NCBI GenBank assembly: GCA_018812625.1
Contig: JAHJDH010000009.1
Coordinates: 1 to 53,011 of the forward strand
Direction: 5' to 3'
Length of the DNA stretch: 53,011 nt
From: Microcaldota archaeon
GTDB lineage: Archaea; Micrarchaeota; Micrarchaeia; Anstonellales; Bilamarchaeaceae
Shown: positions 1-7,515 of the stretch, piece after piece
How the letters are laid out: each line of letters starts with the position of its first letter
Position numbering within the stretch: the stretch's first letter is position 1
Notes under the pieces: generated by a model
Databases searched by the model: none
What the model was told of the DNA's origin: nothing
The model's input: the letters and a program-made list of their open reading frames with translations, nothing else
Translations under genes and position numbers: made by a program

Positions 1-251
1 AAGAATTTTGCTGCAAACGTAGATAGAGTTGCTTCCCATACGGATTTTCCATCTGTTTTCTTTGATTCCTCGGAAATGTGAATACCAAGTGAATCTGAGA
101 GCGCATCTCCGACTGCAATCATCAGGATTCCCCCAAGAACTACTACTTTGGAATGGGTTGTGGAATCAAGACCTACCATTAACCCAAGAGTAGTAATGAT
201 TGCAGAAGTTAATCCGAATGCGATACCTGTTCGGATCGAATTTTTTAACAT
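1..251 (-). CDS. VIT1/CCC1-like membrane protein (N-terminal part, cut by window edge)
   Basis: I translated this by hand from the minus strand; 83 codons are visible before the window ends. The protein opens MLKNSIRTGIAFGL, followed by a hydrophobic helix, a short loop and a second helix, then the motif GDALSDSLGIHISEES. This GDA-SD-LGIHISEES pattern is typical of archaeal proteins of the VIT1/CCC1 family, which move iron or manganese across membranes; small archaeal members have no proven substrate. The ATG at 251 is used; an in-frame GTG two codons upstream is possible. The gene runs in the same direction as the lipoprotein gene but lies downstream of its stop. The C-terminal part is outside the window, so completeness is unknown. 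Confidence 0.72.
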   Translation of the reverse strand, partial: MLKNSIRTGIAFGLTSAIITTLGLMVGLDSTTHSKVVVLGGILMIAVGDALSDSLGIHISEESKKTDGKSVWEATLSTFAAKF

Positions 252-299
252 CGGCACTATAACGTGGGGAAGATTATTAATTTTAAGTCAGAGCGAAAA

Positions 300-1490
300 C
301 TACATTTGGCATCCATTCTTGAGCCAATAATATGCACTAAGTACTCGCTCTCCAATATCATTTCCAGTTCTAACTATTGGCTGGAAACAATCTTGTGCAT
401 AATTCAAAATATCCTGATATCCATAACATGCTTCTGGAGGATCCATCCTTGGTCTTCCATTGGTGCATCTTACTTCATCTGTTGATCCTGAATCTGATTG
501 GCAATAATCAGCATTAATCGTCCAGCTCTCGAAAAATCCATATGTTAAACACTGTCCATTTGAAAATGCAACTGGGCATGATCCAACTCCGCCATCTGTA
601 TCTCTATTCGAAGAATGCCATGATCCTTCATAAGAACGTGCTGCGATATATACTGCCAGATCGTCATTTTTTGCGTGGTCTCCGGAGTCCCAGTTCAGCA
701 TTCCCTTGCTGTGCAGATCATCTATCTCAAGGTATGCCAAATCAAGCTGTGCTTTCAGGATTGCTGTTCCAAGGCAGATTGAGTCATCTGCCTTGAATGG
801 ATTAAATTCGCCGCTGCATTCCTTTGCCGGATGCAGATTCAGGTTTTTTCCAATTCTACTTCTTCTAAATATGTCAACATAAGCTCCATCAGTACCATCA
901 CTTCTTGCTTTTGCTGGCCAGAATTCATGGGGTGGTGTGAGTGTTTGCATTATTCCAAGTCCAAGCCATCTCCAGTCCGGTGGATTGCTTGAGCTGTTTA
1001 CTATTTTTGCACTGCAAGTTCCTGACGGATCCCACATCTCATCATATCCCTGGTCATAGCCATCATCCTTGCCCGGCCCTGGCTGGAAGCATCCATGTCC
1101 GTCATAACCGCTGCGACATACCTTTGCAGCAGCGCATGAATCAAAGCCGCTTTGAACAATTATCATTGCCCTGACAAGAATTGGATCTAGGTTATGGGCC
1201 TTTGCATGATGTTCAATGTCATAAGAGTAATCCATACAATATCTTACTGGCACAGGTCCATCTATAACTTTTAAATTAAAAGCAGGTATTAATCGCCTTC
1301 TCTCAGGTTCTTCCACTTCACGTCCTTTAGTATTTCCTGGCCGCTCTATCTGAACAACCGGCACCTGCGCATCCGGCTGCCTGTTTGCAGCGCCATTGCT
1401 GCAACTATTGCTGCAGCTCATCAGGGCAGCTGTTGCAAACAGGGCTGCTGCCTTCTTCGCCCTTGAAAATCTCCTACTTCTCTGTCTCAT
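300..1490 (-). CDS. Predicted lipoprotein with degenerate lytic-transglycosylase (SLT)-like domain
   Basis: This is a 396-residue secreted protein. An Arg-rich start (MRQRSRRFSRAKK) precedes a hydrophobic stretch ending in LMSC, a lipobox with Cys26 as the likely lipid-anchored residue. A Ser/Asn/Pro linker follows, then a helical domain whose core NLDPILVRAMIIVQSGF, followed by LGLGIMQTLTPP, matches the lysozyme-like SLT pattern (AhxxExSF then GhMQ). The catalytic Glu position is Gln112 (codon CAA; GAA would restore Glu). The Cys-rich C-terminal half suggests disulfides outside the cell. The ATG at 1490 is preferred over a GTG two codons upstream because an AGGGG site lies at good spacing. 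It may be a substrate-binding or structural relative of lysozyme; archaea lack murein. The fold call is inference. Confidence 0.6.
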   Translation of the reverse strand: MRQRSRRFSRAKKAAALFATAALMSCSNSCSNGAANRQPDAQVPVVQIERPGNTKGREVEEPERRRLIPAFNLKVIDGPVPVRYCMDYSYDIEHHAKAHNLDPILVRAMIIVQSGFDSCAAAKVCRSGYDGHGCFQPGPGKDDGYDQGYDEMWDPSGTCSAKIVNSSSNPPDWRWLGLGIMQTLTPPHEFWPAKARSDGTDGAYVDIFRRSRIGKNLNLHPAKECSGEFNPFKADDSICLGTAILKAQLDLAYLEIDDLHSKGMLNWDSGDHAKNDDLAVYIAARSYEGSWHSSNRDTDGGVGSCPVAFSNGQCLTYGFFESWTINADYCQSDSGSTDEVRCTNGRPRMDPPEACYGYQDILNYAQDCFQPIVRTGNDIGERVLSAYYWLKNGCQM

Positions 1491-1496
1491 AAGCAC

Positions 1497-1716
1497 GACC
1501 CCTAATAACCATTAGAGTACTATATTTACAACACTTTATATTGATTGTGCTTGCCTTTCGCCGTGAAAAAAGAAGAAATTTTATCCGTAAAGCCTAACGA
1601 TTAGTTCATCATCTGGGGGATGAATGAGCAAGCCGGCAGACTTTACTCTGGACAAGTATTAACACAATATATGTCTTTATATAAATTAGCTTTCCAATAC
1701 CTCCTAGGGTGAATAT
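1497..1716. other. Divergent intergenic region
   Basis: This 220-nt region separates the divergent lipoprotein and ACT genes. A minus-strand TATAAA-like element near 1537-1546 could serve the lipoprotein gene. A short inverted repeat TTCATC/GATGAA lies near 1612-1632. No tRNA or convincing small RNA is seen. Confidence 0.4.
1676..1685 (+). promoter_or_regulatory. TATA box of the ACT-domain gene
   Basis: The sequence TTTATATAAA lies about 36 nt upstream of the ATG at 1717, so the leader is short. An AGGGTGA-like ribosome site (about 1705-1712) sits just before the start. Confidence 0.55.
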
Positions 1717-2100
1717 ATGAACCGAATTGTGACGGAACTTTTTTTAGAAAAACCAAGTTTTGAGGAGGCTTCTAAAGTAGCAAAATCTTTGGAAGAGGTG
1801 CAAGTAAAAACAATTTTGCTTCCACCGGAAAATCGTGGAATTAATACTCATCTTGTAGTGGAACAAGCTGATATTGAAAAAGTCAGAGAAAAATTAAAAT
1901 CTCTATCCGTAGCATTTCAGGAAAAAGATGTCATGCTGATCAGACTTGAAAACAAGCCAGGAACTATGGCTGAAGTTGCTATGAAAGTTTCAAACTCCGG
2001 AGTGAACTTGACCTATGCGTTCTCAGTTACCATGGATGAAGCATATTCGTTTGTACTTCTAGGTTCTGATGACAATGAAAAGGCTTTGAGCGTACTCTAA
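1717..2100 (+). CDS. ACT domain-containing protein
   Basis: This 127-residue protein ends with a recognisable ACT domain from about residue 72. The strand VMLIRLENKPGTMAEV is followed by a helix and SNSGVNLTYAFS. The LxNKPGxhAEh pattern is the ligand-binding turn of ACT domains, which sense amino acids or related small molecules. The first 70 residues have alternating charged helices and strands and may be a second, diverged ACT-like unit. No catalytic domain is attached, so this is probably a stand-alone regulator. The stop TAA overlaps the TAG of purA on the other strand, so the two genes are convergent with interlocked stops. The effector cannot be told from sequence. Confidence 0.75.
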   Translation: MNRIVTELFLEKPSFEEASKVAKSLEEVQVKTILLPPENRGINTHLVVEQADIEKVREKLKSLSVAFQEKDVMLIRLENKPGTMAEVAMKVSNSGVNLTYAFSVTMDEAYSFVLLGSDDNEKALSVL

Positions 2101-3086
2101 GTCCTTTTATCTATTATTTCTTCAGCATCTGGTCCAGTTCCGATTAACGTGACTGGAACATCTAATTCTTTTTCAACCTTCTCGATAAATGCTTTTGCTT
2201 CATTTGTAAGTTCGTCGTATTTCTTGACTCCTGCGTTTCCTGGGAATCTGATATCTATTTTTGTAATTGCGATTTGAGTCGCTCCATTAACATTTGCGGC
2301 TAATCTAAGTTCGTCATAGTGAAGATCTGGAGAAGTTCTCCTTGGTCTTCCAGTTACTGTTCCGTATTCCTGCATATCCTTTGACTTTGCTTCTTCTTCT
2401 TTTATCTCGCCGTCAAATGGACCTTCTCCAACTCTTGTTGTGTATGATTTTATGACCATGATAACATCATCGATTTTTGTTGGTCCAATCCCAACATCTG
2501 CTGCAATTGTTGAAGCAGATACATCTTTTGAAGTGACAAATGGATATGTTCCATAAAGAAGTGAGAGCATGAATCCCTGACTGCCTTCAACTAGGACATT
2601 CTTTGCCTTGTTTACTTCCTCAACAACATCTGTCATGTATGGCTTTAGCTCTGGACAGTCCATAACTCGTGCTGCAGTTCTTCGAGTTCTATCTGCAACT
2701 GCAGGGCCGCATCCTGTTTTTGTTGTTCCGATTTTTTTAGATAAGCTTGATTTGCTGTCTTCTTCAATATGTTCTGGAGTAATAAGTCCTGCTCGAAAAT
2801 CAATTCCGCATCTTTCTTTCCCATTGATCAGCTCTATCTCCTTGAGAAAAACTTCCGGATTAACATAAACCCCCGCTCCAATCAAAAGCCTTGCATTCTC
2901 GTTGACAAATCCGCATGAGAGCATTCTCATTGGGTATCTTTTTCCTTTATAGTGAACCTCATGGCCAGCATTTGGACCAACCCCGCCTCTTGCAATAACC
3001 TCTGGATCATCTGCCAGTGCAAGGTGTGAGATAATCTTTCCTTTTCCTTCATCTCCAAATTGTCCGCCAACAAGTATGTTCTTCAT
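2097..3086 (-). CDS. purA: Adenylosuccinate synthetase
   Basis: PurA joins IMP and aspartate using GTP to make adenylosuccinate, the first committed step to AMP. The N-terminus carries the family signature GQFGDEGKGK at residues 8-17, with the catalytic Asp12, and GPNAGHEV with His42. Further signatures are VEGSQGFMLSLLYGTYPFVTS and TGRPRR. At 329 residues it is the short archaeal form; bacterial PurA is about 430. Its ATG overlaps the DHH stop by 4 nt (ATGA), so it is the last gene of the long exosome operon and is probably translationally coupled. The placement is common operon packing rather than a functional link to RNA decay. Confidence 0.95.
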   Translation of the reverse strand: MKNILVGGQFGDEGKGKIISHLALADDPEVIARGGVGPNAGHEVHYKGKRYPMRMLSCGFVNENARLLIGAGVYVNPEVFLKEIELINGKERCGIDFRAGLITPEHIEEDSKSSLSKKIGTTKTGCGPAVADRTRRTAARVMDCPELKPYMTDVVEEVNKAKNVLVEGSQGFMLSLLYGTYPFVTSKDVSASTIAADVGIGPTKIDDVIMVIKSYTTRVGEGPFDGEIKEEEAKSKDMQEYGTVTGRPRRTSPDLHYDELRLAANVNGATQIAITKIDIRFPGNAGVKKYDELTNEAKAFIEKVEKELDVPVTLIGTGPDAEEIIDKRT

Positions 3087-4036
3087 ATTTTTTCACTCTC
3101 TTTTTTCTCTGCCTTTTCAATAAATACTTCAACGCATTTTTTAAGAGCCTCATCACTATGTGTCTTTAGTGCTGCTCCAGCAGCCTTTGGATGTCCTCCT
3201 CCGGCACCACCAAACATTTTTCCAACTTCTCCCATGACCTCATTTAATGGAACTTTGACACTTTTCCTGGCTCTTGCAGAAATCCTTGTTTCCTGCTCTC
3301 TATTCTTCCATTTTGCAACAAATGCAACATCTGCTGCGTCTGCAATTATTGATGCTGCATCTGATTCATTACTCCCAACCTCAGTTGTTGCAATGACATA
3401 GCCAGCAGCATAAACAAATTCAACTCTTTTCATTGCAGTGAGCATGGCAATTTTTGCTTCTTGTCTTGGTTCTGGCTCTGCATATTCCAAGAGCTCTTCA
3501 TATTCTGCGCCTGCAATTTCCATTAGCATTGCAAGTGTTTTGAAACTTCCTGCTCTTGAAGATTTAAATCTTGCACCGTCTGAAATAATCCCAACAGATA
3601 GTGCAAATGCCATTTCCTTGTCAATTTCTGGGAGCAAGTTTGCAATGATTTCAGCAGCAGATGGAGAGCTGGTTTCAATAATCTCAAACTCTCCTTTCAT
3701 ATCCCGTCCATCGCTTCTATGGTGATCTATAATTGCAAGAATTTTCCACCCAGCTGCTTCTGGAACCAAAGTATATGCGCTTGTATCAACAACTACAATT
3801 CCCTCAAATTCTTCTTTTTTCAGTGAACTGAGTTCGTGGGTTTCAATACTAAATTTGTCTGCAAGCATTTGCGCTCCGAGGCGCATCTCTTCATGAGTGC
3901 AAATAATGCTCTTTGGAAGAATTTTATTTAGTGCATATGCACTAGAAATAGAATCAGCATCAGCTTTATTGTGAGTTACAATCGCAATTCTGCTGTTGCC
4001 GTATTTTGAAAAAAAATCCTGAAATTTATTCTTCAT
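3083..4036 (-). CDS. DHH-family phosphoesterase (RecJ/NrnA-like)
   Basis: The 317-residue protein has the complete DHH layout. Motif I is HNKADAD (His22, Asp26, Asp28), motif II VVVDTS with Asp84, motif III DHH at 104-106, and the C-terminal DHHA1 domain carries GGAGGGHPKAAGAA. These residues bind Mn2+ for hydrolysis of phosphodiester bonds. Archaeal relatives degrade short oligonucleotides, pAp or single-stranded nucleic acid. Its place directly below exosome and prefoldin genes fits a role in clearing short RNA products, but that is inferred from context. Its start lies inside the prefoldin gene end (about 11 nt overlap). Alternatives are a 5'-3' exonuclease of the archaeal RecJ type or a cyclic dinucleotide hydrolase. 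Confidence 0.85.
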   Translation of the reverse strand: MKNKFQDFFSKYGNSRIAIVTHNKADADSISSAYALNKILPKSIICTHEEMRLGAQMLADKFSIETHELSSLKKEEFEGIVVVDTSAYTLVPEAAGWKILAIIDHHRSDGRDMKGEFEIIETSSPSAAEIIANLLPEIDKEMAFALSVGIISDGARFKSSRAGSFKTLAMLMEIAGAEYEELLEYAEPEPRQEAKIAMLTAMKRVEFVYAAGYVIATTEVGSNESDAASIIADAADVAFVAKWKNREQETRISARARKSVKVPLNEVMGEVGKMFGGAGGGHPKAAGAALKTHSDEALKKCVEVFIEKAEKKESEKI

Positions 4037-4367
4037 GCCCCTTCATTCTCTCCTGAAGGCTTTTTTGGCTTTCCATGACAGTTGCACGAAGCTTTTCTTC
4101 TTGTTTTGCAATTGCATTGACCTTTACTTGAATTAGTTCTTGTCTCTCAGAAAGATCATTATCTGCATCTTCCTTGGTTGTGTGCAGGATTATTGATCCT
4201 ACGCTTTTGTATACCTCGCCCTTTGCCTTCTTTAATTGACCAAGTGCGTGATTTATCTCATTCAATTGAATCTGCAATTGATGTTTTTGAATTAGTAATA
4301 CTTCCAATTGTTTTTCTAGATTTTCGTATTCAACTAAATCCTTTCCCAAATCGCTATCTTTTTTCAT
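4026..4367 (-). CDS. pfdB: Prefoldin beta subunit
   Basis: This 113-residue protein has two long coiled-coil arms joined by a short beta hairpin, the form of prefoldin beta. The first helix covers about residues 10-50, then VYKSVGSIILHTT forms the hairpin strands, then a second helix runs to the end. Archaeal prefoldin is an alpha2-beta4 jellyfish-shaped chaperone that hands nascent chains to the thermosome. I use the ATG at 4367, not a codon six residues upstream, because a GAGGTG ribosome site precedes it and the upstream pcc1 stop is only 4 nt away. Placement after pcc1 is the usual archaeal gene order. Confidence 0.88.
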   Translation of the reverse strand: MKKDSDLGKDLVEYENLEKQLEVLLIQKHQLQIQLNEINHALGQLKKAKGEVYKSVGSIILHTTKEDADNDLSERQELIQVKVNAIAKQEEKLRATVMESQKSLQERMKGHEE

Positions 4368-4371
4368 TGTC

Positions 4372-4596
4372 CTACACCTCTTCAATAACCTGCAATGCCC
4401 TCAAAAATGCATTTGCAGTTGCCCTTAGAGCAACTACGTCCTTAGCTTCGATATCAAGCTGAAGAATATTATTATTTTCTGTTATGTTAACGCTTGATCT
4501 ATTTCCGATTGCTCCTTCATGAGAAATCGCAGATTTTCCAGCATCAAGTGTTTTTTTGTCTGGGAATACAAATTCCATTCTACATTTGGATATCAT
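4372..4596 (-). CDS. pcc1: KEOPS complex subunit Pcc1
   Basis: This 74-residue protein is a small alpha/beta unit ending in the Pcc1-type helix VALRATANAFLRALQVIEE. Pcc1 dimerises and bridges Kae1 in KEOPS, which makes the t6A modification at position 37 of ANN-decoding tRNAs. The N-terminal strand is MISKCRMEFVFPD, and the central ITENNNILQLDIEA strand pair is also typical. It overlaps the end of the Brix gene by 4 nt and lies 4 nt before prefoldin beta, matching the conserved archaeal order. The other KEOPS genes (kae1, bud32, cgi121) are not in this window. Confidence 0.85.
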   Translation of the reverse strand: MISKCRMEFVFPDKKTLDAGKSAISHEGAIGNRSSVNITENNNILQLDIEAKDVVALRATANAFLRALQVIEEV

Positions 4597-4841
4597 AATT
4601 CATCCTCTCCAGACCATTCCCAGTTCCCTAGTTCGGAAACCGATATCACTGCAATTTTTTTTGGTGTGCCCTTTTCTTCTTCAACTATTGAAATCTTTTT
4701 CTCGCCTTTTTTACGGGCGATTTCAACAAGGGCAGCTATTGTATGTTTACCGCGACAAATAAAAAGTTCTTTCTTTTCTTTGGCAAGTCTATGTGCCAGT
4801 TTCCTGCTCTTTTCTGATGCATATCTGCTAGTAGTGAACAT
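4593..4841 (-). CDS. Short Brix-domain protein (ribosome biogenesis)
   Basis: The opening MFTTSRYASEKSRKLAHRLA and the later FICRGKHTIAALVEIA match the start of archaeal Brix proteins (hTTSRxPS...; NRGKxS). Archaeal Brix is related to eukaryotic Imp4 and is thought to help rRNA folding during subunit assembly. Family members are usually about 150-190 residues; this one has 82 and stops soon after the strand KKIAVISVSELG. The gene context (rpo12, pcc1, prefoldin beta) is the canonical one, so it is a reduced orthologue rather than a random ORF. No frameshifted remainder is present, since pcc1 follows at once with a 4-nt overlap. Confidence 0.72.
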   Translation of the reverse strand: MFTTSRYASEKSRKLAHRLAKEKKELFICRGKHTIAALVEIARKKGEKKISIVEEEKGTPKKIAVISVSELGNWEWSGEDEL

Positions 4842-4975
4842 CAGTCACTTGATACCTCTTTAGCAACAGGAGGTCTTGATTTGAGTAGCATCTTTGCACC
4901 GCTTGTTGGAAAAGTAAATTTGTCTCCAGTAATTGTGACAATGTCTCCGGTTTTCATATCTTTATATTCTCCCAT
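4841..4975 (-). CDS. rpo12: RNA polymerase subunit Rpo12 (RpoP) lacking all zinc-ligand cysteines
   Basis: This 44-residue gene was found by hand translation. It starts MGEYKDMKTGDIV and ends MLLKSRPPVAKEVSSD. Rpo12 proteins normally read EYKCxxCGxxI, then CPYCG, then ILhKxRPPVhKxV. The frame and the RPPV tail align fully, but the four cysteines are Asp6, Thr9 and, in the FPTSG segment, Phe and Ser. Rpo12 bridges Rpo2 and Rpo3/Rpo10 in the polymerase core through its C-terminal tail, which is retained. The gene lies between eL43 and Brix, the canonical site. A GAGGGATC ribosome site precedes the ATG, and the stop overlaps the Brix ATG (TGATG). Confidence 0.82.
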   Translation of the reverse strand: MGEYKDMKTGDIVTITGDKFTFPTSGAKMLLKSRPPVAKEVSSD

Positions 4976-4993
4976 AATTGATCCCTCTGAAAA

Positions 4994-5230
4994 TTATGAT
5001 GATTTAGAATATTCTGCTACAAGTCTTTTGGCGATTTCGCCACTTTCACTACTAAAGGAATATGCTCCTCCAGCGAATGTGCCGTCGCATCCCTTACAGT
5101 TCCAAAGAGCATTTCCCTTTCGAACTAATTTGTACTTTTTACATTTAGGGCATTCGTAGCGTGTTTTCTTTGCTTTGATTGCTTTGTCAACAAGCTTTCT
5201 GTTTGAAGCTCCATATCTAGGCGTTTGCAT
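4994..5230 (-). CDS. rpl37ae: Large-subunit ribosomal protein eL43 (L37Ae)
   Basis: This is a 78-residue zinc-ribbon ribosomal protein. The N-terminus is MQTPRYGASNRKLVDKA; the zinc site is intact as CPKC (Cys27, Cys30) and CKGC (Cys45, Cys48), followed by FAGGAYSF, a family signature. L37Ae binds 23S rRNA of the large subunit. It begins 4 nt after the rrp42 stop and is followed 18 nt later by rpo12, as in many archaea. Its intact zinc site is a useful contrast to the cysteine-free Rpo12 next door, because it shows that the organism has not lost zinc ribbons in general. Confidence 0.93.
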   Translation of the reverse strand: MQTPRYGASNRKLVDKAIKAKKTRYECPKCKKYKLVRKGNALWNCKGCDGTFAGGAYSFSSESGEIAKRLVAEYSKSS

Positions 5231-5234
5231 ATTC

Positions 5235-6023
5235 CTACCTCGTTAATATTTTTCTTATATCGTTACCAGTTTTAAAAGCTATGTCTATGTTCGAGAGAAA
5301 CTCCTCTTTGGTAAGTGATCCATTTCTCTTTTGTACTGAGCAGACATGCTCTTCTGTTGTAGTAATTGTTATTGATGTTTCTGCAACTCTCTCCTCATCT
5401 CTTGTTGGGTCTACCAGCCAGTTTTCTCCGATCTTGACAAATGTTGTTGCAATTGGGAGTGATTTTGGATTAAGTGGTCCGGCAGATTCTCCTCGAACTA
5501 TTGAACATCCTTCTATTTTTGGAAGGTTTGTATTCTGAAGAGCTGCGCTTGCGGCTAGTGCTGCGGTATCTGTTAAGTTTCCTGCATGGTTCAAAACATA
5601 AATGTCAAGGAACATGCCAAGAACCTTATCCTCTTCAATATAGAATGATTTCACATCTACCAGCTCTGCACTCCTAAGACCTCGGTCAACGACACGGGCA
5701 AGTTCAATTGAATTCTCATTAGGAGGTCCGGTTTCAAATGTTGGAGATGCTGTTGGAAGCAATTCCGCATTCATCATCATCACTCCTTCTTTTGGTCTGT
5801 CTGGAAATGGCTTTAGCACATCGAATTTAACTGCAACAAGAACTGCTGTTTTTCCGATTTTAGCAATTGCAGAACCTTCTGCTGTAGTAATTACACCTGT
5901 TTGGACATCTATTGGCCTTACTTCTTGAAATCCTCTCTCGTCAAACCTAATTCCAGTTGCAAGGGTTTTGTTCATGACTTCTCGTCTAACATGAGCCATA
6001 ATTATATCTTTTGAATCTGCCAT
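5235..6023 (-). CDS. rrp42: Exosome subunit Rrp42 (non-catalytic RNase PH fold)
   Basis: This 262-residue protein has the RNase PH fold: GIRFDERGFQEVRPIDVQTGV near the N-terminus, then AEGSAIAKIGKTAVLVAVK, and SPTFETGPPNENSIELARVVDRGLR in the middle. Rrp42 pairs with Rrp41 to form the hexameric ring of the archaeal exosome; it helps bind RNA but does not carry the phosphorolytic site. I chose the ATG at 6023 because the GGTGA site overlapping the rrp41 stop lies at normal spacing; a start four codons upstream would sit inside that stop region. It is followed 4 nt later by eL43. Length is close to family norm. Confidence 0.92.
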   Translation of the reverse strand: MADSKDIIMAHVRREVMNKTLATGIRFDERGFQEVRPIDVQTGVITTAEGSAIAKIGKTAVLVAVKFDVLKPFPDRPKEGVMMMNAELLPTASPTFETGPPNENSIELARVVDRGLRSAELVDVKSFYIEEDKVLGMFLDIYVLNHAGNLTDTAALAASAALQNTNLPKIEGCSIVRGESAGPLNPKSLPIATTFVKIGENWLVDPTRDEERVAETSITITTTEEHVCSVQKRNGSLTKEEFLSNIDIAFKTGNDIRKILTR

Positions 6024-6028
6024 AAAAT

Positions 6029-6772
6029 TCACCATTTGAAATTCTCGTTTCCTCCATTTTCATAGAATCTCTTGAGAGCATCAACTTGTTTTTCATGTAT
6101 CTGCTCAGTAGCTTTTTCTGCCATATCGATCATATCTGCAATCTCATCTTTTGTTAAAAGTCCATCCATCTGAATGAGGTGGAGTTTTTTGTCTTTGTGA
6201 GACATTGCAAGAGGAACATCTGATTGACCGAAATTGTCTTCTGTTTTTCCAAGATCCACAAGAAGAACGTCTGCTGCCTTTCCAAGTGCAATTGCAGAAA
6301 CCATGTCTTTCATTGGAATGCCTGCATTAACCAGAGCCACTGCAGCTGCGGTAACCGAAGCAGTACGTGTTCCTCCCTCAGCTTGAAGAACGTCGATATA
6401 AACATCAATTTGAGTGTTTGGGAATCTTTCTGCTACAACCAGGTTTTCAAACACTTCACGAATAACCTTCGAAAGTTCTGTACTCCTTCTTGATGGGCCA
6501 GATCTTCCATGTTCTTCTTTTGAAGAGAATGGAGACATCATATATCTGCATTTTATTGTTGCTCGGTATGGGTTTGCGCCATGCCTTGGAATGCATTCTC
6601 TTGGTCCATATACCCCGCAGAGAATTTTGTTCCCTCCCCATTCAACGAATGCAGATCCATCTGCTTCTGGAATAATTCCAGCTTCAATCCTGACATTTCT
6701 CATTTCATCAGGTGCTCTTCCATCTACTCTTTTTCCGTCAACTATAAGTTGTATATCTGTCGATCCGCCCAT
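6029..6772 (-). CDS. rrp41: Exosome catalytic subunit Rrp41
   Basis: This 247-residue RNase PH family protein carries out phosphorolytic 3'-5' RNA decay and 3' tailing in the archaeal exosome. Typical segments are DGKRVDGRAPDEMRNVRIEAG, GGNKILCGVYGPREC, RSGPSRRSTELSKVIREV, and LQAEGGTRTASVTAA, which contribute RNA- and phosphate-binding arginines. The start is the ATG at 6772: it follows an AAGGTGA site, whereas the upstream GTG lies within that site. The stop falls 5 nt before rrp42. Together with Rrp4, Rrp42 and the separate Csl4 gene at 17382, the window holds a complete exosome core. Confidence 0.94.
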   Translation of the reverse strand: MGGSTDIQLIVDGKRVDGRAPDEMRNVRIEAGIIPEADGSAFVEWGGNKILCGVYGPRECIPRHGANPYRATIKCRYMMSPFSSKEEHGRSGPSRRSTELSKVIREVFENLVVAERFPNTQIDVYIDVLQAEGGTRTASVTAAAVALVNAGIPMKDMVSAIALGKAADVLLVDLGKTEDNFGQSDVPLAMSHKDKKLHLIQMDGLLTKDEIADMIDMAEKATEQIHEKQVDALKRFYENGGNENFKW

Positions 6773-6777
6773 TTTTT

Positions 6778-7380
6778 TCACCTTGAGCTCTTCAAAAACT
6801 TTGCCATTTCATCTGTTAATCCAGATGTATGTGCCTTAACATCAATCATCTCGATTGCCTTGAGAAGAAGCGGCATGTTATTTTTTTCACTAATCCAAAC
6901 ATATCCGTTGTTCCCTACCATAATATCTCCGCCTGCATTTTCTTTCAAAAGAGCAACCATGCTACTTTTTCTTCCGATTAGCCTAGGTACTTTTGCAGGT
7001 GGGAATCTTACTATTTTTCCCATTGGAAGTCTTTTCACTTCCCCAAGATCCACATCTCCGACCTCGCTGACTAGTTTGATCTTGCAAATAACATAGTCTC
7101 CAAGCTGAAGTGCGACTCTTATGTCTCTAGAAGGAATAAATCCTCCTTTTGGGAGATTCAAATCTACTTCATACCCTGCGTGCCTGACATCAACAACCAT
7201 ACCGACTACCAAATCACCTACTTGTGGTTTGTATGGATTTTCAAGAGGAATGTATCTTCCTGTTTCATCAAGCGTGCCAATTACTGTAGCAAACGTTGCT
7301 TCTCCTTCGTAAAACGTATTCGGGGCTCTGATTCGAGAATCAGCTATTTTTTCCCCTGGCATAACAATTTTTTTGTCCAT
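6778..7380 (-). CDS. rrp4: Exosome RNA-binding subunit Rrp4
   Basis: This 200-residue cap subunit has three parts. The N-terminal domain holds MPGEKIADSRIRAPNTF, the S1 domain runs from about GDLVVGMVVDVRHAGYEVDLN to VGDVDLG, and the KH-type domain contains VPRLIGRKSSMVALL and GDIMVGNNGYVWI. The KH signature lacks the usual GXXG loop form but matches Rrp4 proteins. Three Rrp4 or Csl4 copies cap the ring and feed RNA in. An AAAAGGTGA ribosome site precedes the ATG. It is the first gene of the packed operon that runs to purA; the 135-nt gap before it carries an AT-rich inverted repeat. Confidence 0.93.
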   Translation of the reverse strand: MDKKIVMPGEKIADSRIRAPNTFYEGEATFATVIGTLDETGRYIPLENPYKPQVGDLVVGMVVDVRHAGYEVDLNLPKGGFIPSRDIRVALQLGDYVICKIKLVSEVGDVDLGEVKRLPMGKIVRFPPAKVPRLIGRKSSMVALLKENAGGDIMVGNNGYVWISEKNNMPLLLKAIEMIDVKAHTSGLTDEMAKFLKSSR

Positions 7381-7515
7381 TCAAAATTCACCTTTTATTA
7401 GGGACACTAATATTCACATCTAATTTACCAGAAAAAGTTTGTTCCGGTTTTTCTCTCTTTAACTGTATAGTAATAATAGAAAGCTTTTTAATTAAAGCAT
7501 CTACTTTGGATTTTA
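7381..7515 (-). promoter_or_regulatory. Upstream region of the exosome operon
   Basis: This 135-nt gap lies between the SBDS stop and rrp4. An AT-rich palindrome-like element (GCTTTAATTAAAAAGC on the minus strand, 7483-7498) could serve as terminator or TATA region. An AAGGTGA ribosome site lies 6-13 nt before the rrp4 ATG. A separate promoter for the operon is likely but the exact TATA box is uncertain. Confidence 0.45.

Noticed and set aside
300-1490. Active peptidoglycan hydrolase
   Set aside because: The catalytic Glu position is Gln, and the host lineage has no murein; only a lysozyme-like fold is proposed.
1600-1660. Possible C/D box small RNA (ATGAATGA near 1620)
   Set aside because: No matching D box or guide layout was found; the similarity to box C is weak.
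3060-3725. Plus-strand frames opposite the DHH and purA genes
   Set aside because: They are shadows of genes with full catalytic motifs on the other strand.
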